DNA from: UBA10133 sp964348455
GTDB lineage: Bacteria > Patescibacteriota > Microgenomatia > UBA1400 > MFAQ01
Length of the DNA stretch: 40,775 bases
Assembly: GCA_964348455.1 (NCBI GenBank)
Contig: CAYGCQ010000009.1
Span: 1-40,775, forward strand
Direction of reading: 5' to 3'
Below, one piece after another: positions 25,493 to 34,380 of the stretch. The notes under the pieces were generated by a model. The model was not told the DNA's origin. It searched no databases and was given only the letters and a program-made list of their open reading frames with translations. Numbering within the stretch: the first letter of the stretch is position 1; the number at the start of each line of letters is the position of its first letter. The position numbers were made by a program, and so were the translations under genes.

Positions 25493-26817
25493 TTTGACTT
25501 GGTACTAAATGCTAATCCCATGAATGCCCAGAAGAGTATGGCTATCTTACTTGATTCAAACACGTCTATAAAGGTGGCCGTGGTAAGAAAACCAACAAAA
25601 ATGCCGATGGCTGAAACCAAAATAATCTTATCTACAACCTTAGAATTTTTAACAGAAGAGAACAAGAACTTACCAATACCCAGTAAAAGCGCCAAGAAGG
25701 ATAGCAGTCCCAGCAAACCAGTTTCCCCTATAGCTCTAAGGTAGTCATTATCAGTAGCTAGTGTTATAGATGAATATCCTGTACCCAATAAAGGACTTTT
25801 TGTAAAAGCTCTTATGGCTCTGGGCCACTCTACCTTCAGGCGAATATTGGTCGAGATGTCCTGTGCCGGAGCTGGAGCAGATACCGCTTCCGGGGTTGCC
25901 GAAGGGGTGGCTTGAGCCGCATAAACAGGCCGAACTACAAGCTGGGACGTGTGGAACACAGCATTAAATATGCTCTTAAACCGACTTACGTACTGAGGAG
26001 AACTGAGAACGAATATGGCGATTAGACAACAAAATATGAAACCAAGTAGATATTGACGGAAGTAATAAGAAACGACGCCGACCGAAAAAAATACACCGAT
26101 AAGCGAGATTCTGGATCCTGCCTGCATGAACAGCCAAAGCATCAAGATAAACATGCCGAGAAAAGGCAATCTCTTTAACCAATTTTTGATTCCCGAAGAA
26201 ATGGCCATCAAAAAAGTAAGCATCATGGAGAGATAGACAGCCAGGTCATAGTGCCCTGCAAAAGTACTGTTCAGAGTGACTCCTGGACGAAGTACAAGGG
26301 CAATCCCCTTACTGGATTCACGATCCATGGTGGAAATTACAGGAGCTCCAAAATATATTTCTCCAATTCCATACAAGAAAACCCCAATGGCCGGCAACAA
26401 GGCTAGTTCCAAGAAATACCTGCGTGTTCCGGCATCCTTACCTGCCCAGTATATTAAGAAAAAGACAGACATGTACTCTATTCGGCGAAAGAAGTGAAGT
26501 AGAACTATAACTGGCTGAACATTCTTGGTTATAAAGATAGCCGAAAGCGAAGAGGCAAAAGCAATGAAGAAAAAGACGGCAAACTGTAAGGTGATTTTAG
26601 GGAAGCGTACTTTTTTCTGAATGACCACCTTCACTAAGAAAAATAGCCAAACAAGAGCGATTAAAAAATCCTCTGCCCGTATGGCTACATAAGTAAAAGG
26701 TACATTAAACAGGGGGAATTTTGGGTACAACGGAATAAAGATCAAAACGGCCGCGAGGAGATATTTATATAATGAATCCAAGAGCGTGGAAATACGCCCG
26801 TCTAGCTTTAGCATCAC
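25489..26817 (-). CDS. O-antigen ligase/polymerase (Wzy/WaaL-like) membrane protein
   Basis: 442 residues with about 11 helices and a large outer loop (about 285-335, rich in Ala, Pro and Thr), followed by GTGYSSITLATDNDYLRAIGETGLLGLLSF, which matches the Wzy_C/O-antigen ligase signature. It would join repeat units or ligate the glycan outside the membrane. The start lies 53 bases inside the upstream GT2 gene, at tandem GTG-ATG codons. Polymerase and ligase cannot be told apart by sight. Confidence 0.85.
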   Translation of the reverse strand: MMLKLDGRISTLLDSLYKYLLAAVLIFIPLYPKFPLFNVPFTYVAIRAEDFLIALVWLFFLVKVVIQKKVRFPKITLQFAVFFFIAFASSLSAIFITKNVQPVIVLLHFFRRIEYMSVFFLIYWAGKDAGTRRYFLELALLPAIGVFLYGIGEIYFGAPVISTMDRESSKGIALVLRPGVTLNSTFAGHYDLAVYLSMMLTFLMAISSGIKNWLKRLPFLGMFILMLWLFMQAGSRISLIGVFFSVGVVSYYFRQYLLGFIFCCLIAIFVLSSPQYVSRFKSIFNAVFHTSQLVVRPVYAAQATPSATPEAVSAPAPAQDISTNIRLKVEWPRAIRAFTKSPLLGTGYSSITLATDNDYLRAIGETGLLGLLSFLALLLGIGKFLFSSVKNSKVVDKIILVSAIGIFVGFLTTATFIDVFESSKIAILFWAFMGLAFSTKSK

Positions 26818-27673
26818 CTTTCATTATCCCAAATATTAACAGTCTAAGCAATGAGCCTATCCATAAGAATAGTTTGACAAAGGGAAGTTGCCAAGCAGGC
26901 ATGTGCTTTTTCCAAAAATAGATCATGTTTTTTATTTCTGAAGTAAGAGCCAGGTACGAACCTCCGGAAGCACCGCCCAAGTGAATTATCGACGGAGAGT
27001 TGGTGTAAAAGGTCTTGTGACCACTTTTGGCCAGTCTGTAGCAAAGCTCCATTTCCTCTGTGTACATAAATATTTTTTTATCAAAGCCACCGACTTGATC
27101 AAAAAGGTCTTTTTTGATGATCATAAACGCTCCTGTAACCCAGTCCATTTTTTTATTTTTATCGTACTGGCTTTGTTTAGGGTGAAAAGAATCAATGTGC
27201 TGGCCAATATATGGTAGATCATCGATGCCCATTTGCCAGGCAATTAAGTTCCAAAAGGTTGGGAAATGTCCACCTGAAGATTGAAAAGAGTAATCGGCAT
27301 TAAGTAATCGGCAAGAATATGCGCCGGTATTTGGATTCTTTTTTACTTTTTCCAAGGCTTCCGTTAGTGCGTTATCCAAAATCAAGGTGTCTGAATTTAG
27401 GAAAAGAAGATACTCCCCTTTGGCTCTCTGGGCTCCAAAGTTGTTACCTCGACCAAAACCAACATTCCTTTTGGCATTTATAAGCCTGACTCTGGGATGC
27501 TTTTTCTTAAAACTTCTTATCATTTCGATTGAACCATCGGTGGAGCCATTTTCGACAACGATAACTTCATAGTTAAGCCCTTTGGTGTTCTTGACGATAG
27601 ACTCTAAGCAGTTCAACAAAATCTGTTTAGTATTGTAGGAAATAGTGATGATTGATAGGTCTATTTTTGTCAT
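26765..27673 (-). CDS. GT2 glycosyltransferase (rhamnosyltransferase-like)
   Basis: 302 residues, GT-A: SIITISYNTKQILLNCLESI, VVENGSTDGS, LFLNSDTLIL, VTGAFMIIKKDLFDQVGGFD and FMYTEEMELCYRLAKSGHK. One membrane segment near the C-terminus (FVKLFLWIGSLLRLLIFGI). Paralogue of the GT2 at 21946-22872. First gene of a run that continues through the Wzy-like, GT39 and GT4 genes. Confidence 0.93.
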   Translation of the reverse strand: MTKIDLSIITISYNTKQILLNCLESIVKNTKGLNYEVIVVENGSTDGSIEMIRSFKKKHPRVRLINAKRNVGFGRGNNFGAQRAKGEYLLFLNSDTLILDNALTEALEKVKKNPNTGAYSCRLLNADYSFQSSGGHFPTFWNLIAWQMGIDDLPYIGQHIDSFHPKQSQYDKNKKMDWVTGAFMIIKKDLFDQVGGFDKKIFMYTEEMELCYRLAKSGHKTFYTNSPSIIHLGGASGGSYLALTSEIKNMIYFWKKHMPAWQLPFVKLFLWIGSLLRLLIFGIMKGDAKARRAYFHALGFII

Positions 27674-27701
27674 TTATTTTGTTTTGTCGTTTATTTTTCT
27701 C

Positions 27702-27788
27702 GTCATTCCCGACCTGATCGGGAATCTATATAGATTAATCTAAAATTAGGAACAACTTGTATAGATTCCCGCTTCCGCGGGAATGACA
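27702..27788. repeat. Two palindromic repeats in one gap, opposite arms
   Basis: Unit one (27702-27733) is GTCATTCCCG-ACCTGAT-CGGGAATCTATATAG, the reverse complement of the unit at 20742. Unit two (27762-27788) is TAGATTCCCG-CTTCCG-CGGGAATGACA. Together they fill most of the gap between two minus-strand genes. Confidence 0.75.
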
Positions 27789-27814
27789 GATTGTTGTGAA
27801 TAAACCATTCATTT

Positions 27815-28378
27815 TCACTTTTCTGCAATGGCCTTTTTAAATGATAGGTAAACAAAATAAGTACCAGGAAAAATAAGTGTCCAGACTATGATCCTGACCC
27901 AGACGGAAGAACTTACGGGACGAAGGGTAATCTTGGCATCATACGGAACTCCGTGAAGATAGAGGTCTGAAGTTGATTTGTCAGGAAGCAAATCATACTT
28001 GGGTGACTTCTTTGGCTCCCAACCATTAACAAAGATTGATTCTCTAAACGGTATGACAATTTCTTCTAAGTAGTAGCTCTGCAATTGATCTCGAACAAGA
28101 TCTCCTGCATCTTCGGGGCGATAGTTCAAACGATAGGTAGGTATCTCAAAACCCATGAATTTTAGATGAAACTGTGACTGGATATCTGAAAGGACTTCCG
28201 CACGAGATAGATTGCTGTAGTAACCTTTCTGATCTGGGTGCTGCCAGGTGTCCCCCGGTTCATCAGATCGACCGGAGTCTCTAAGGTCCGGGAAAGCCGG
28301 GCTGGGTAGGATTAAATAAATAATCCCAACAAAATAGATACTTAACCAGATTAATTTCTTAAAATTTATTTTATTCAT
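27815..28378 (-). CDS. Hypothetical protein with a membrane helix at each end
   Basis: 187 residues. Hydrophobic segments at about 9-26 (LIWLSIYFVGIIYLILP) and about 160-178 (IIVWTLIFPGTYFVYLSF) frame a soluble, charged middle of about 130 residues, which by the basic N-terminus should face outward. No known domain recognised. It lies inside the glycan locus, bounded by repeats on both sides, so a link to surface glycans is only a guess. Confidence 0.65.
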   Translation of the reverse strand: MNKINFKKLIWLSIYFVGIIYLILPSPAFPDLRDSGRSDEPGDTWQHPDQKGYYSNLSRAEVLSDIQSQFHLKFMGFEIPTYRLNYRPEDAGDLVRDQLQSYYLEEIVIPFRESIFVNGWEPKKSPKYDLLPDKSTSDLYLHGVPYDAKITLRPVSSSVWVRIIVWTLIFPGTYFVYLSFKKAIAEK

Positions 28379-28396
28379 AAATAATTACAGATCATT

Positions 28397-28453
28397 GTCA
28401 TCCCGAGTGAAGTCGAGGGATCCCTCCACTCGTGTTACTCGGTCGGGATGACA
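28397..28453. repeat. Palindromic intergenic repeat, longer type
   Basis: GTCATCCCGAGTGAAGTCGA, then GGGATCCC, then CACTCGTGTTACTCG and GTCGGGATGAC. The outer arms GTCATCCCGA and TCGGGATGAC are perfect inverted repeats. It fills the gap before the acetyltransferase gene. Confidence 0.7.
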
Positions 28454-28494
28454 AGTAGGCATGGAGAAAGTACGGAGTGGTTTAGTAAATATTT

Positions 28495-29130
28495 TCATTG
28501 AAAGAGACGTGGGCGGCCTAATTTATAACGGAACTGCTTAAGAGGCCTCTCCCCTATTACCTTGGCAGGAACTCCTCCGACGATGGCTCCAGCCGGGACG
28601 TCTTTGGTAACCACAGCTCCACCGGCGATAACAGCACCATCTCCAACCGTAACACCGGGCATGATAATGACTCTGGGACCGATAAAACAGTAATCGCCGA
28701 TACTAACAGGCTCCTCCGTAGCGACAAAAGTCGGGTCAGAAAGGTCATGTTCGGAGTTGTAGATCATTATCTGAGAAGCAATGTCTGAGTGCTTCCCAAT
28801 CTTTACCATGGCTCTGCCGTCTATGAAAGCGTGGTCTCCGACGATAGTTCCTTGTCCGATGGAAATGTTTTTGGGCATATAAAATCGAGCTCCCATGTGA
28901 AGGGTTGATCCTTTGCCCATCTTGATACCTGAAAGTAAGTAAAATAGTTTACGGATCACGTGGCTAGGAATGTAGCCAATTATCCAAAGCAAGAAAAGCT
29001 CCAAATCCAAAGCATAGTTATAAAAACGTGTAAAGATTTTCTTGAACGACGTGGAAAATGGTAGCTTGTTACCATCTTTGTCTACAAAATAAATACCTTT
29101 ACCGGAGATGTTTAGACTTGAGATGTTCAT
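28495..29130 (-). CDS. Hexapeptide-repeat acyltransferase (WbbJ/maltose acetyltransferase-like)
   Basis: The start at ATG 29130 (ATGA overlap with the GT4 stop) is preferred over 29175, giving 211 residues. Residues of about 75-200 form a left-handed beta helix: IGQGTIVGDHAFIDG, YNSEHDLSD with the catalytic-type His, IGPRVIIMPGVTVGDGAVIAG, and the closing PAGAIVGGVPAKVIG. It probably O-acetylates a sugar of the glycan. The first 75 residues are a hydrophobic extension not found in the shortest members. Confidence 0.88.
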   Translation of the reverse strand: MNISSLNISGKGIYFVDKDGNKLPFSTSFKKIFTRFYNYALDLELFLLWIIGYIPSHVIRKLFYLLSGIKMGKGSTLHMGARFYMPKNISIGQGTIVGDHAFIDGRAMVKIGKHSDIASQIMIYNSEHDLSDPTFVATEEPVSIGDYCFIGPRVIIMPGVTVGDGAVIAGGAVVTKDVPAGAIVGGVPAKVIGERPLKQFRYKLGRPRLFQ

Positions 29131-30242
29131 ATATTCTTTAGTATAGAGATAATTTTTATAGCTGAGGCGTCCCAATCAAATCTCTTGGTATTTTCCTTGC
29201 CCTCTTTGATCAAACGAATTCTTTCTTTGCGGGTAAGTGACATGACTTTTTCTAAAGCGGACTTAATGCTTTCAACGGAGTTTGGATCCTCGATGTAGAT
29301 TCCTGATTCTCCGGCAACTTCTGGAAGTGAACTGACCCTGGAGACTACAATGGGAGCACCAACAGCTTGCGCTTCTACCACCGGCATACCAAACCCCTCG
29401 TAAAGACTGGGAAGGACAAAGGCGCGACTGGTCTTGATTAAAGCAGGAAGGTCTTCGGTAGGAGGAAAACCGGTAAAGATGACTCTGTTGGCAACACCCA
29501 TTTTCTTGGCATGATCCAAAATCTGATCATACAACCAACCCTTTTTACCGGCAATTACGAGCTTGAGCCTGGTTTCTTTTAACTTGGAAAATGCTTCGAT
29601 TAGGCGAATAATATTTTTTCTTGGTTGAAGTGTGCCCCAAAATAATAGAAAACTTCCGGCAATGCCATACTTGTTTCTAACAGAAATTTGCTTAGTTTCA
29701 GGAATCTTACCGTGAAATACTTCTTTGTCAAAAGCCGGATAAACAACATCAATTTTTTCTGGGGCCGTACCGTAGAGGCGAATAATTTCTTTTTTGCTAA
29801 ATTCCGAAATCGTGAGAACTTTTTTTGCTCTTTTTACTGAGATGGGTGTCCATTTTTTGAGCTGATTTATATCATAACTTGTAAAAAACTCTGTACCAAA
29901 GAGTTCAAAGGACATGTCCATGAGATAAATAACGCTCTTAACGCGAGAAAAAAATGGGGAGTAATGGCTAGGAGAAAAAAGCACATCTATCTTGGGAAAA
30001 TTGAACCATAGGCGCTTGGTAAGACCTGTTAGCACCCAGGCCTTTTTGGGTCCGAATATTTCATAGGAAAGTTTGTCTGATTCCGGGGGCATGTCCGGGA
30101 GAGGTCTTTCTTTTCCAAGAGCAATGATCTTGTCTCCGTCGGGTAAGTTCTTTACCATGTGGACAAAGATATTATAGGCGACCTGATTAACACCTACTCG
30201 TTGAGGAATATTAGCTTCATTTATGTCGAATCCGATAGTCAT
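29127..30242 (-). CDS. GT4 glycosyltransferase
   Basis: 371 residues, GT-B: the N-terminal GFDINEANIPQRVGVNQVAYN, VLFSPSHY, VLTISEFSKKEIIRLYG, VVYPAFD, LFWGTLQPRKNIIRLIEAF and EGFGMPVVEAQAVGAPIVVS with a full EX7E. Typical mannosyl- or rhamnosyl-transferase pattern; donor not predictable. Three bases after the next GT4. Confidence 0.93.
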   Translation of the reverse strand: MTIGFDINEANIPQRVGVNQVAYNIFVHMVKNLPDGDKIIALGKERPLPDMPPESDKLSYEIFGPKKAWVLTGLTKRLWFNFPKIDVLFSPSHYSPFFSRVKSVIYLMDMSFELFGTEFFTSYDINQLKKWTPISVKRAKKVLTISEFSKKEIIRLYGTAPEKIDVVYPAFDKEVFHGKIPETKQISVRNKYGIAGSFLLFWGTLQPRKNIIRLIEAFSKLKETRLKLVIAGKKGWLYDQILDHAKKMGVANRVIFTGFPPTEDLPALIKTSRAFVLPSLYEGFGMPVVEAQAVGAPIVVSRVSSLPEVAGESGIYIEDPNSVESIKSALEKVMSLTRKERIRLIKEGKENTKRFDWDASAIKIISILKNI

Positions 30243-30245
30243 AAA

Positions 30246-31340
30246 TTAGTTGTCCGCCAAAACATCTTCATAAACCTTGTGGGTCAGTTCCGCAGCTTTT
30301 TTCCAAGTGAATTTAGATGCCTGTTCGAGACTTAACCGTCTTAATTTTGATCGGTTATTGATAGCTTCTATTATACCAGTGGCCATATCTTCAGCATTCC
30401 TGGGATCAAAAAGAACCCCTGCTTCCCCGACCACCTCAGGCAGGCTAGAAGTATTCGAGACAGCTACTGCGGCGCCGCAGGCCATGGCTTGAAGTGGAGA
30501 TAGGCCAAAACCCTCGTACAAAGCAGGGTGCACAAAGGCCATACATCCGGAGTAAAGAGCCGGCAGATCGGCGTAGGGAATATATCCGGGCATGATTACG
30601 TCTTCGATTGGCTCTATTTTTTCTCCCCAACCTGTCTTTCCACTAATCAGTAGTTTTAACTTGGGAAATGTTTTCTTTACTATTTTGAAAGCTTTAAGTA
30701 GGGTTTCTTGGTTCTTTCTTGGCTCCAAAGTAGAGAGGGCAAAAATGTACTCGTCCCCTGTTTTGTAATGCTTCTGAGCCATTTCTTGAATATCTAGTGG
30801 TTGGGGTACATTTCTATCCTCGACACCTTCGGGAATAACTACAATTTTTCCTTCCGGGATTCGAAGTATGGTGATTAAATCCCTTTTGGTTGCTTCGCTG
30901 ACGGCAATAATTTTTTTTGACTCTCTCATCACCCAAGCCAATTTTTTCTTGTGTGCATTACGAATTGAATCAGTCGTGGTTTGAGGGTACAAAAAAGGCA
31001 CTAAGTCATGAACAGTAGTAACCTTGGGAAATTTGGATGGTGGCTCTGTCCAGTCGGAAGTGTGAATGAGATCTACTGGCCCAGTAAACTTCTCGACGGG
31101 GATGAGATGTAGCGAGTTCCAAACAAAGTCCATCATAGTAGGTGGAAAGGGGTATATTTTTGGAGTACCCTTGAGCTTCTTGGCTAAAGTCAGTAGTTCT
31201 TTCCGTCGTCGCAAAGAACCACCAAAAAGGATGTATTCATCTTCGGGGTATAGCTTAATCAGATTCTTCGCTATCTCCTTGGTGTATACCGAGACTCCGG
31301 TTCCGTAGATAGCTTGAGAGATGTCGATGGCAATTTTCAT
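30246..31340 (-). CDS. GT4 glycosyltransferase with Glu-to-Gln change in EX7E
   Basis: 364 residues, GT-B: KIAIDISQAIYGTGVSVYTK, VTTVHDLVPFLYP, IIAVSEATKRDLI, VVIPEGVED, LSTLEPRKNQETLLKAF and EGFGLSPLQAMACGAAVAVS. The second Glu of EX7E is Gln, which normally touches the donor sugar ribose or nucleotide; the rest of the fold looks intact. The start overlaps the neighbouring membrane protein stop by four bases. Confidence 0.92.
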   Translation of the reverse strand: MKIAIDISQAIYGTGVSVYTKEIAKNLIKLYPEDEYILFGGSLRRRKELLTLAKKLKGTPKIYPFPPTMMDFVWNSLHLIPVEKFTGPVDLIHTSDWTEPPSKFPKVTTVHDLVPFLYPQTTTDSIRNAHKKKLAWVMRESKKIIAVSEATKRDLITILRIPEGKIVVIPEGVEDRNVPQPLDIQEMAQKHYKTGDEYIFALSTLEPRKNQETLLKAFKIVKKTFPKLKLLISGKTGWGEKIEPIEDVIMPGYIPYADLPALYSGCMAFVHPALYEGFGLSPLQAMACGAAVAVSNTSSLPEVVGEAGVLFDPRNAEDMATGIIEAINNRSKLRRLSLEQASKFTWKKAAELTHKVYEDVLADN

Positions 31341-32644
31341 AGTTTGGGATAGTAGATGACGTAATTTTCGATCTTTTCTCCCTCAGTGTAGTTCATTTTA
31401 ATATATTCCAGGATCGGGCCACTCTTCTCAACTACATTATAGCCATCTACCGTGGCGTTGTAGTCTACCAGAACAGGAGTATATCTTCCCGATAGTGAGT
31501 TTATGACCAGATCGGTAAAGCTTTTTTGACCAAAGTACCATGGAAGTGAAGGTAAGTAGGTGAAGTTTGGCGGATATTTTCCCGAGAGTGGGTAAATCAG
31601 ATCTGAAGCTCCAAGGAGATACACTGTGTTACCAGGAAGTTTTTTTATGAATGCTGAAGCAGTCCGGACCTGAGGAGTTAGAAAATAATTTCCATAGGGA
31701 TGTCGAATAGAGGATGCGATATTGAGGACAAAAAAGGTAAAGATAAAAAGATAGACGAAAGTGTTTGGTCTTTTGGAGCTTACGGCCCAGAAAAGTGTGG
31801 CGGTGAGGAATAAAGGCTGAAGGTGCTCAAAGCCAAATCTGGGAATGACCAATGCCAACAAAGAAATCAAAGTGATGCTTAGGACTGCTCTTTTATTTTT
31901 TATTAGAGTGTAAAGTGTCGGAGCCAACCATGCAGTCAGCAGGAGAACTTGTCGATTGGCGGGAAATAGTTGTGCTGCGCGTGGATACACCTGACCATTG
32001 AAAACAACTGTTAGTTGGTAGAAAGCGTCGAAAAGTCCAAAACGGTATAGATAGATACCTGGAATACCTAACCCCACGAAAGCTCCACCTAGAAGCCATA
32101 AGTTAATTGGTAGAGATAGGCCAAAGAATATTAGAATGATAGCGGGGAAAATGGTAGGCCTGAGTAAAATAATTTGTGAAAGAAGCAAGCCGGATACAAA
32201 CTTGGAAATGGGGCGTTTGGAAAAAGAGAGGAAAATCCAGAGAATAAGAAATAAATTTACAAATGTTTCTATCCAGAGAACATTTCCTGAAAAGTAGACC
32301 GAAGAGACTATGAAAAATACAGCCCAGACAAGCGGGTTTTTAACATTAAATTTAATTAATGTGTTGTAAAGAATGATGTCAGTAAGACAAAGAACGATTA
32401 AAAAAACTGCCAGTAGAGGCCAGGGGTTACCGGTAAGAAATGCCGGTAGAGAAAAAGGTCCGAACATCAAGGTAGGAAAGTGTTGATCAATGATGTCTTT
32501 GTATGGCAGAAACCCGTGAGATCTTAAAAATGGATAAAGAGTAAATTCTATAGATAAAAAATAGCCTCGCAAAAAAATTAATGAAATGTGAAGGATAAGG
32601 ATCGATAGCAGAAAAAAGAGCCTTACTTTATTTATAATTTTCAT
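31337..32644 (-). CDS. GT-C-type polytopic membrane protein, probable glycosyltransferase
   Basis: 435 residues, about 10-11 helices. After the first helix comes LRSHGFLPYKDIIDQHFPTL, a loop with acidic residues found in GT39/GT-C enzymes that use polyprenyl-phosphate sugars. The last 100 residues are soluble. It overlaps the GT4 gene by four bases and is three bases from a second membrane enzyme, so they are co-expressed. Confidence 0.75.
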   Translation of the reverse strand: MKIINKVRLFFLLSILILHISLIFLRGYFLSIEFTLYPFLRSHGFLPYKDIIDQHFPTLMFGPFSLPAFLTGNPWPLLAVFLIVLCLTDIILYNTLIKFNVKNPLVWAVFFIVSSVYFSGNVLWIETFVNLFLILWIFLSFSKRPISKFVSGLLLSQIILLRPTIFPAIILIFFGLSLPINLWLLGGAFVGLGIPGIYLYRFGLFDAFYQLTVVFNGQVYPRAAQLFPANRQVLLLTAWLAPTLYTLIKNKRAVLSITLISLLALVIPRFGFEHLQPLFLTATLFWAVSSKRPNTFVYLFIFTFFVLNIASSIRHPYGNYFLTPQVRTASAFIKKLPGNTVYLLGASDLIYPLSGKYPPNFTYLPSLPWYFGQKSFTDLVINSLSGRYTPVLVDYNATVDGYNVVEKSGPILEYIKMNYTEGEKIENYVIYYPKL

Positions 32645-32647
32645 TTT

Positions 32648-33919
32648 TTACTTAATTAGCTTGTAAAGCTTGTAGCCTGGATTATCAATATTTAGATCAA
32701 TTACTTGATATGGTAAAAATACTTGAAGTTCCCACACCTTGGGATTTTCTATATCGTTACTTTCCGGAGCAAAGACGTAGAGAGCATCAATATCTTTATA
32801 TACTTCTACCGGTTGCGGTTTCAGTTGGTGATTGTATTCCAGTAGGTATCGCAAGGGGTGAGCCCGAGTATCGAAGTCCCAAAGTGTAGCCACATTAAAC
32901 TTTGCCGGGGGGTTATCCTTAGCAATAATGATAGAGGCATCTTCCAGTGAAGCCAGTGTAATTCCTGGTGGCATTCCAGTTGAAGACTTAAAATTTACCA
33001 TCGAGGAACTAAAACTTACAAGGAGGTAGATTACCATCGGAATAAATATAAGGGGTTTGTAAATTCGATAAAAAATCAGAGAAATAATCGCATAAAAAAT
33101 GAATAGGTATGGAAACAGATAGAGAAAGTGATAATAATCGGTAAAACCGGAAACTGTGTGGGTTATATACACATCTTGGAAATACTGCCACATAGTACGA
33201 ACATGATAGAAATCATGACGAATGTCGAAAATCACCATAGGTAGATTACCAACGATAGCTCCCAAAAGAAAAACTATGCTCACCAAAACTTTACGCTTAG
33301 CAAGTAGCAAAATAAGAAGATAAAGAAATAACCCAAAGAGAAGATACAGATTTTGTAAACCAAAGCCAATGCCAGACAGGAGACCTACCAAAAATACTGG
33401 GATAAGTACAGATGGATTCTTAACGAGCTTAGTCATGTACCACAACGTCAAAATACCTAACAAGGGCAAGGGGTTTAAGATCCATGCAAATAGAGAGTGG
33501 TGAATCATGATTGGGCTAAGCATGAAGAAAAATAGAGACAGTAATGCTAGTGGTCTGCCGAATAACTTTTGAACTACTATCAATAAAATATATGCCGTAA
33601 ATAAATTTAGAAAAACAAAAAATAGCGAGGTGGGTAATACTTGAAAATTAAAAATTAATAATATCGGTAGAATAAAATAACTGTAATACGCTCCGTGAAA
33701 TGGTATGTGACTATCACTAGTAGCTCTTTGAAGATTGGTTTCCCCTAAAAGAGAAAATTTAGAAAGATTGCCTGCAGAGGTCATAAAGGATATCCCCTGC
33801 TCTGGCCCGTAGATCATCCGATTCTGAAAATTGTAAAGCCTGAGAAAAGCCCCAATGACGAATAAAAATATAACAGCGAGGATGTATTTATTGGTCCAGA
33901 ATTTTTGGGCGAAAGCCAT
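32648..33919 (-). CDS. GT39-like membrane glycosyltransferase
   Basis: 423 residues with about 11 helices. N-terminal LRLYNFQNRMIYGPEQGISF matches the first loop of the PMT_2 group (LRFYNL...F..DQG), with Glu in place of the usual Asp. The C-terminal soluble part begins after SFSSSMVNFKS. Likely acts outside the membrane on the glycan. The gene is separated by only 7 bases from the coiled-coil gene upstream. Confidence 0.75.
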   Translation of the reverse strand: MAFAQKFWTNKYILAVIFLFVIGAFLRLYNFQNRMIYGPEQGISFMTSAGNLSKFSLLGETNLQRATSDSHIPFHGAYYSYFILPILLIFNFQVLPTSLFFVFLNLFTAYILLIVVQKLFGRPLALLSLFFFMLSPIMIHHSLFAWILNPLPLLGILTLWYMTKLVKNPSVLIPVFLVGLLSGIGFGLQNLYLLFGLFLYLLILLLAKRKVLVSIVFLLGAIVGNLPMVIFDIRHDFYHVRTMWQYFQDVYITHTVSGFTDYYHFLYLFPYLFIFYAIISLIFYRIYKPLIFIPMVIYLLVSFSSSMVNFKSSTGMPPGITLASLEDASIIIAKDNPPAKFNVATLWDFDTRAHPLRYLLEYNHQLKPQPVEVYKDIDALYVFAPESNDIENPKVWELQVFLPYQVIDLNIDNPGYKLYKLIK

Positions 33920-33926
33920 GGATTGA

Positions 33927-34346
33927 TTATACGGCTGAAGATGGCAGGTTGAGACTTCTTTCTACTTTAACAATTCTTTTCTCATGATTTTCTATTGTAG
34001 GCACGACTGTTTGATGAACTCTCCCCGATAAAACATTGTGTTCTTGTTCAACCTTATTTGTTTTTCCCACAAAATAATCGATAGTATTAATTATATTGTC
34101 CAGTTTTTCGTGAACCGAAGCAAGATCTTCCTTGGTGGCAAGTTTCGATACTTCACGAGCAAGATCTTCCCTAGTAGCAAAGCGTTTTAGGTCTTCCTTG
34201 GTGGCAAGTTTCGATACTTCACGAGCAAGATCTTCCCTAGTGGCAAGTGTTGGCTGTATATGATCTACGATAAGTTCTGCAATTTTTTCATGCACAACTT
34301 CGTCAACTGTTCCCCTTACCCATTTTTTGTCAGCTACAGTTAGCAT
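33927..34346 (-). CDS. Coiled-coil protein with tandem 22-residue repeats
   Basis: 139 residues, mostly charged helix. ATREDLAREVSKLATKEDL occurs twice at a 22-residue spacing, followed by HEKLDNIINTIDYFVGK and a final helix. No membrane segment or enzyme motif is present. Similar short coiled coils with TKEDL repeats are common in CPR genomes and sometimes carry DUF1640-like labels; that is from memory. Function unknown; an oligomer or scaffold is plausible. Confidence 0.75.
   Translation of the reverse strand: MLTVADKKWVRGTVDEVVHEKIAELIVDHIQPTLATREDLAREVSKLATKEDLKRFATREDLAREVSKLATKEDLASVHEKLDNIINTIDYFVGKTNKVEQEHNVLSGRVHQTVVPTIENHEKRIVKVERSLNLPSSAV
34126..34246. repeat. 66-bp tandem repeat in the coiled-coil gene
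   Basis: Positions 34126-34180 and 34192-34246 match at 54 of 55 bases with a 66-bp period (22 codons). The near identity indicates recent expansion, and copy number may vary between strains. Confidence 0.85.
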
Positions 34347-34380
34347 TAATATAATTAAACCATAATGCTATGATATTCGC

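Noticed and set aside
14062..28453. Reading the palindromic repeats as a CRISPR array
   Set aside because: Units are scattered between genes over 14 kb in both orientations, without regular spacers or cas genes.
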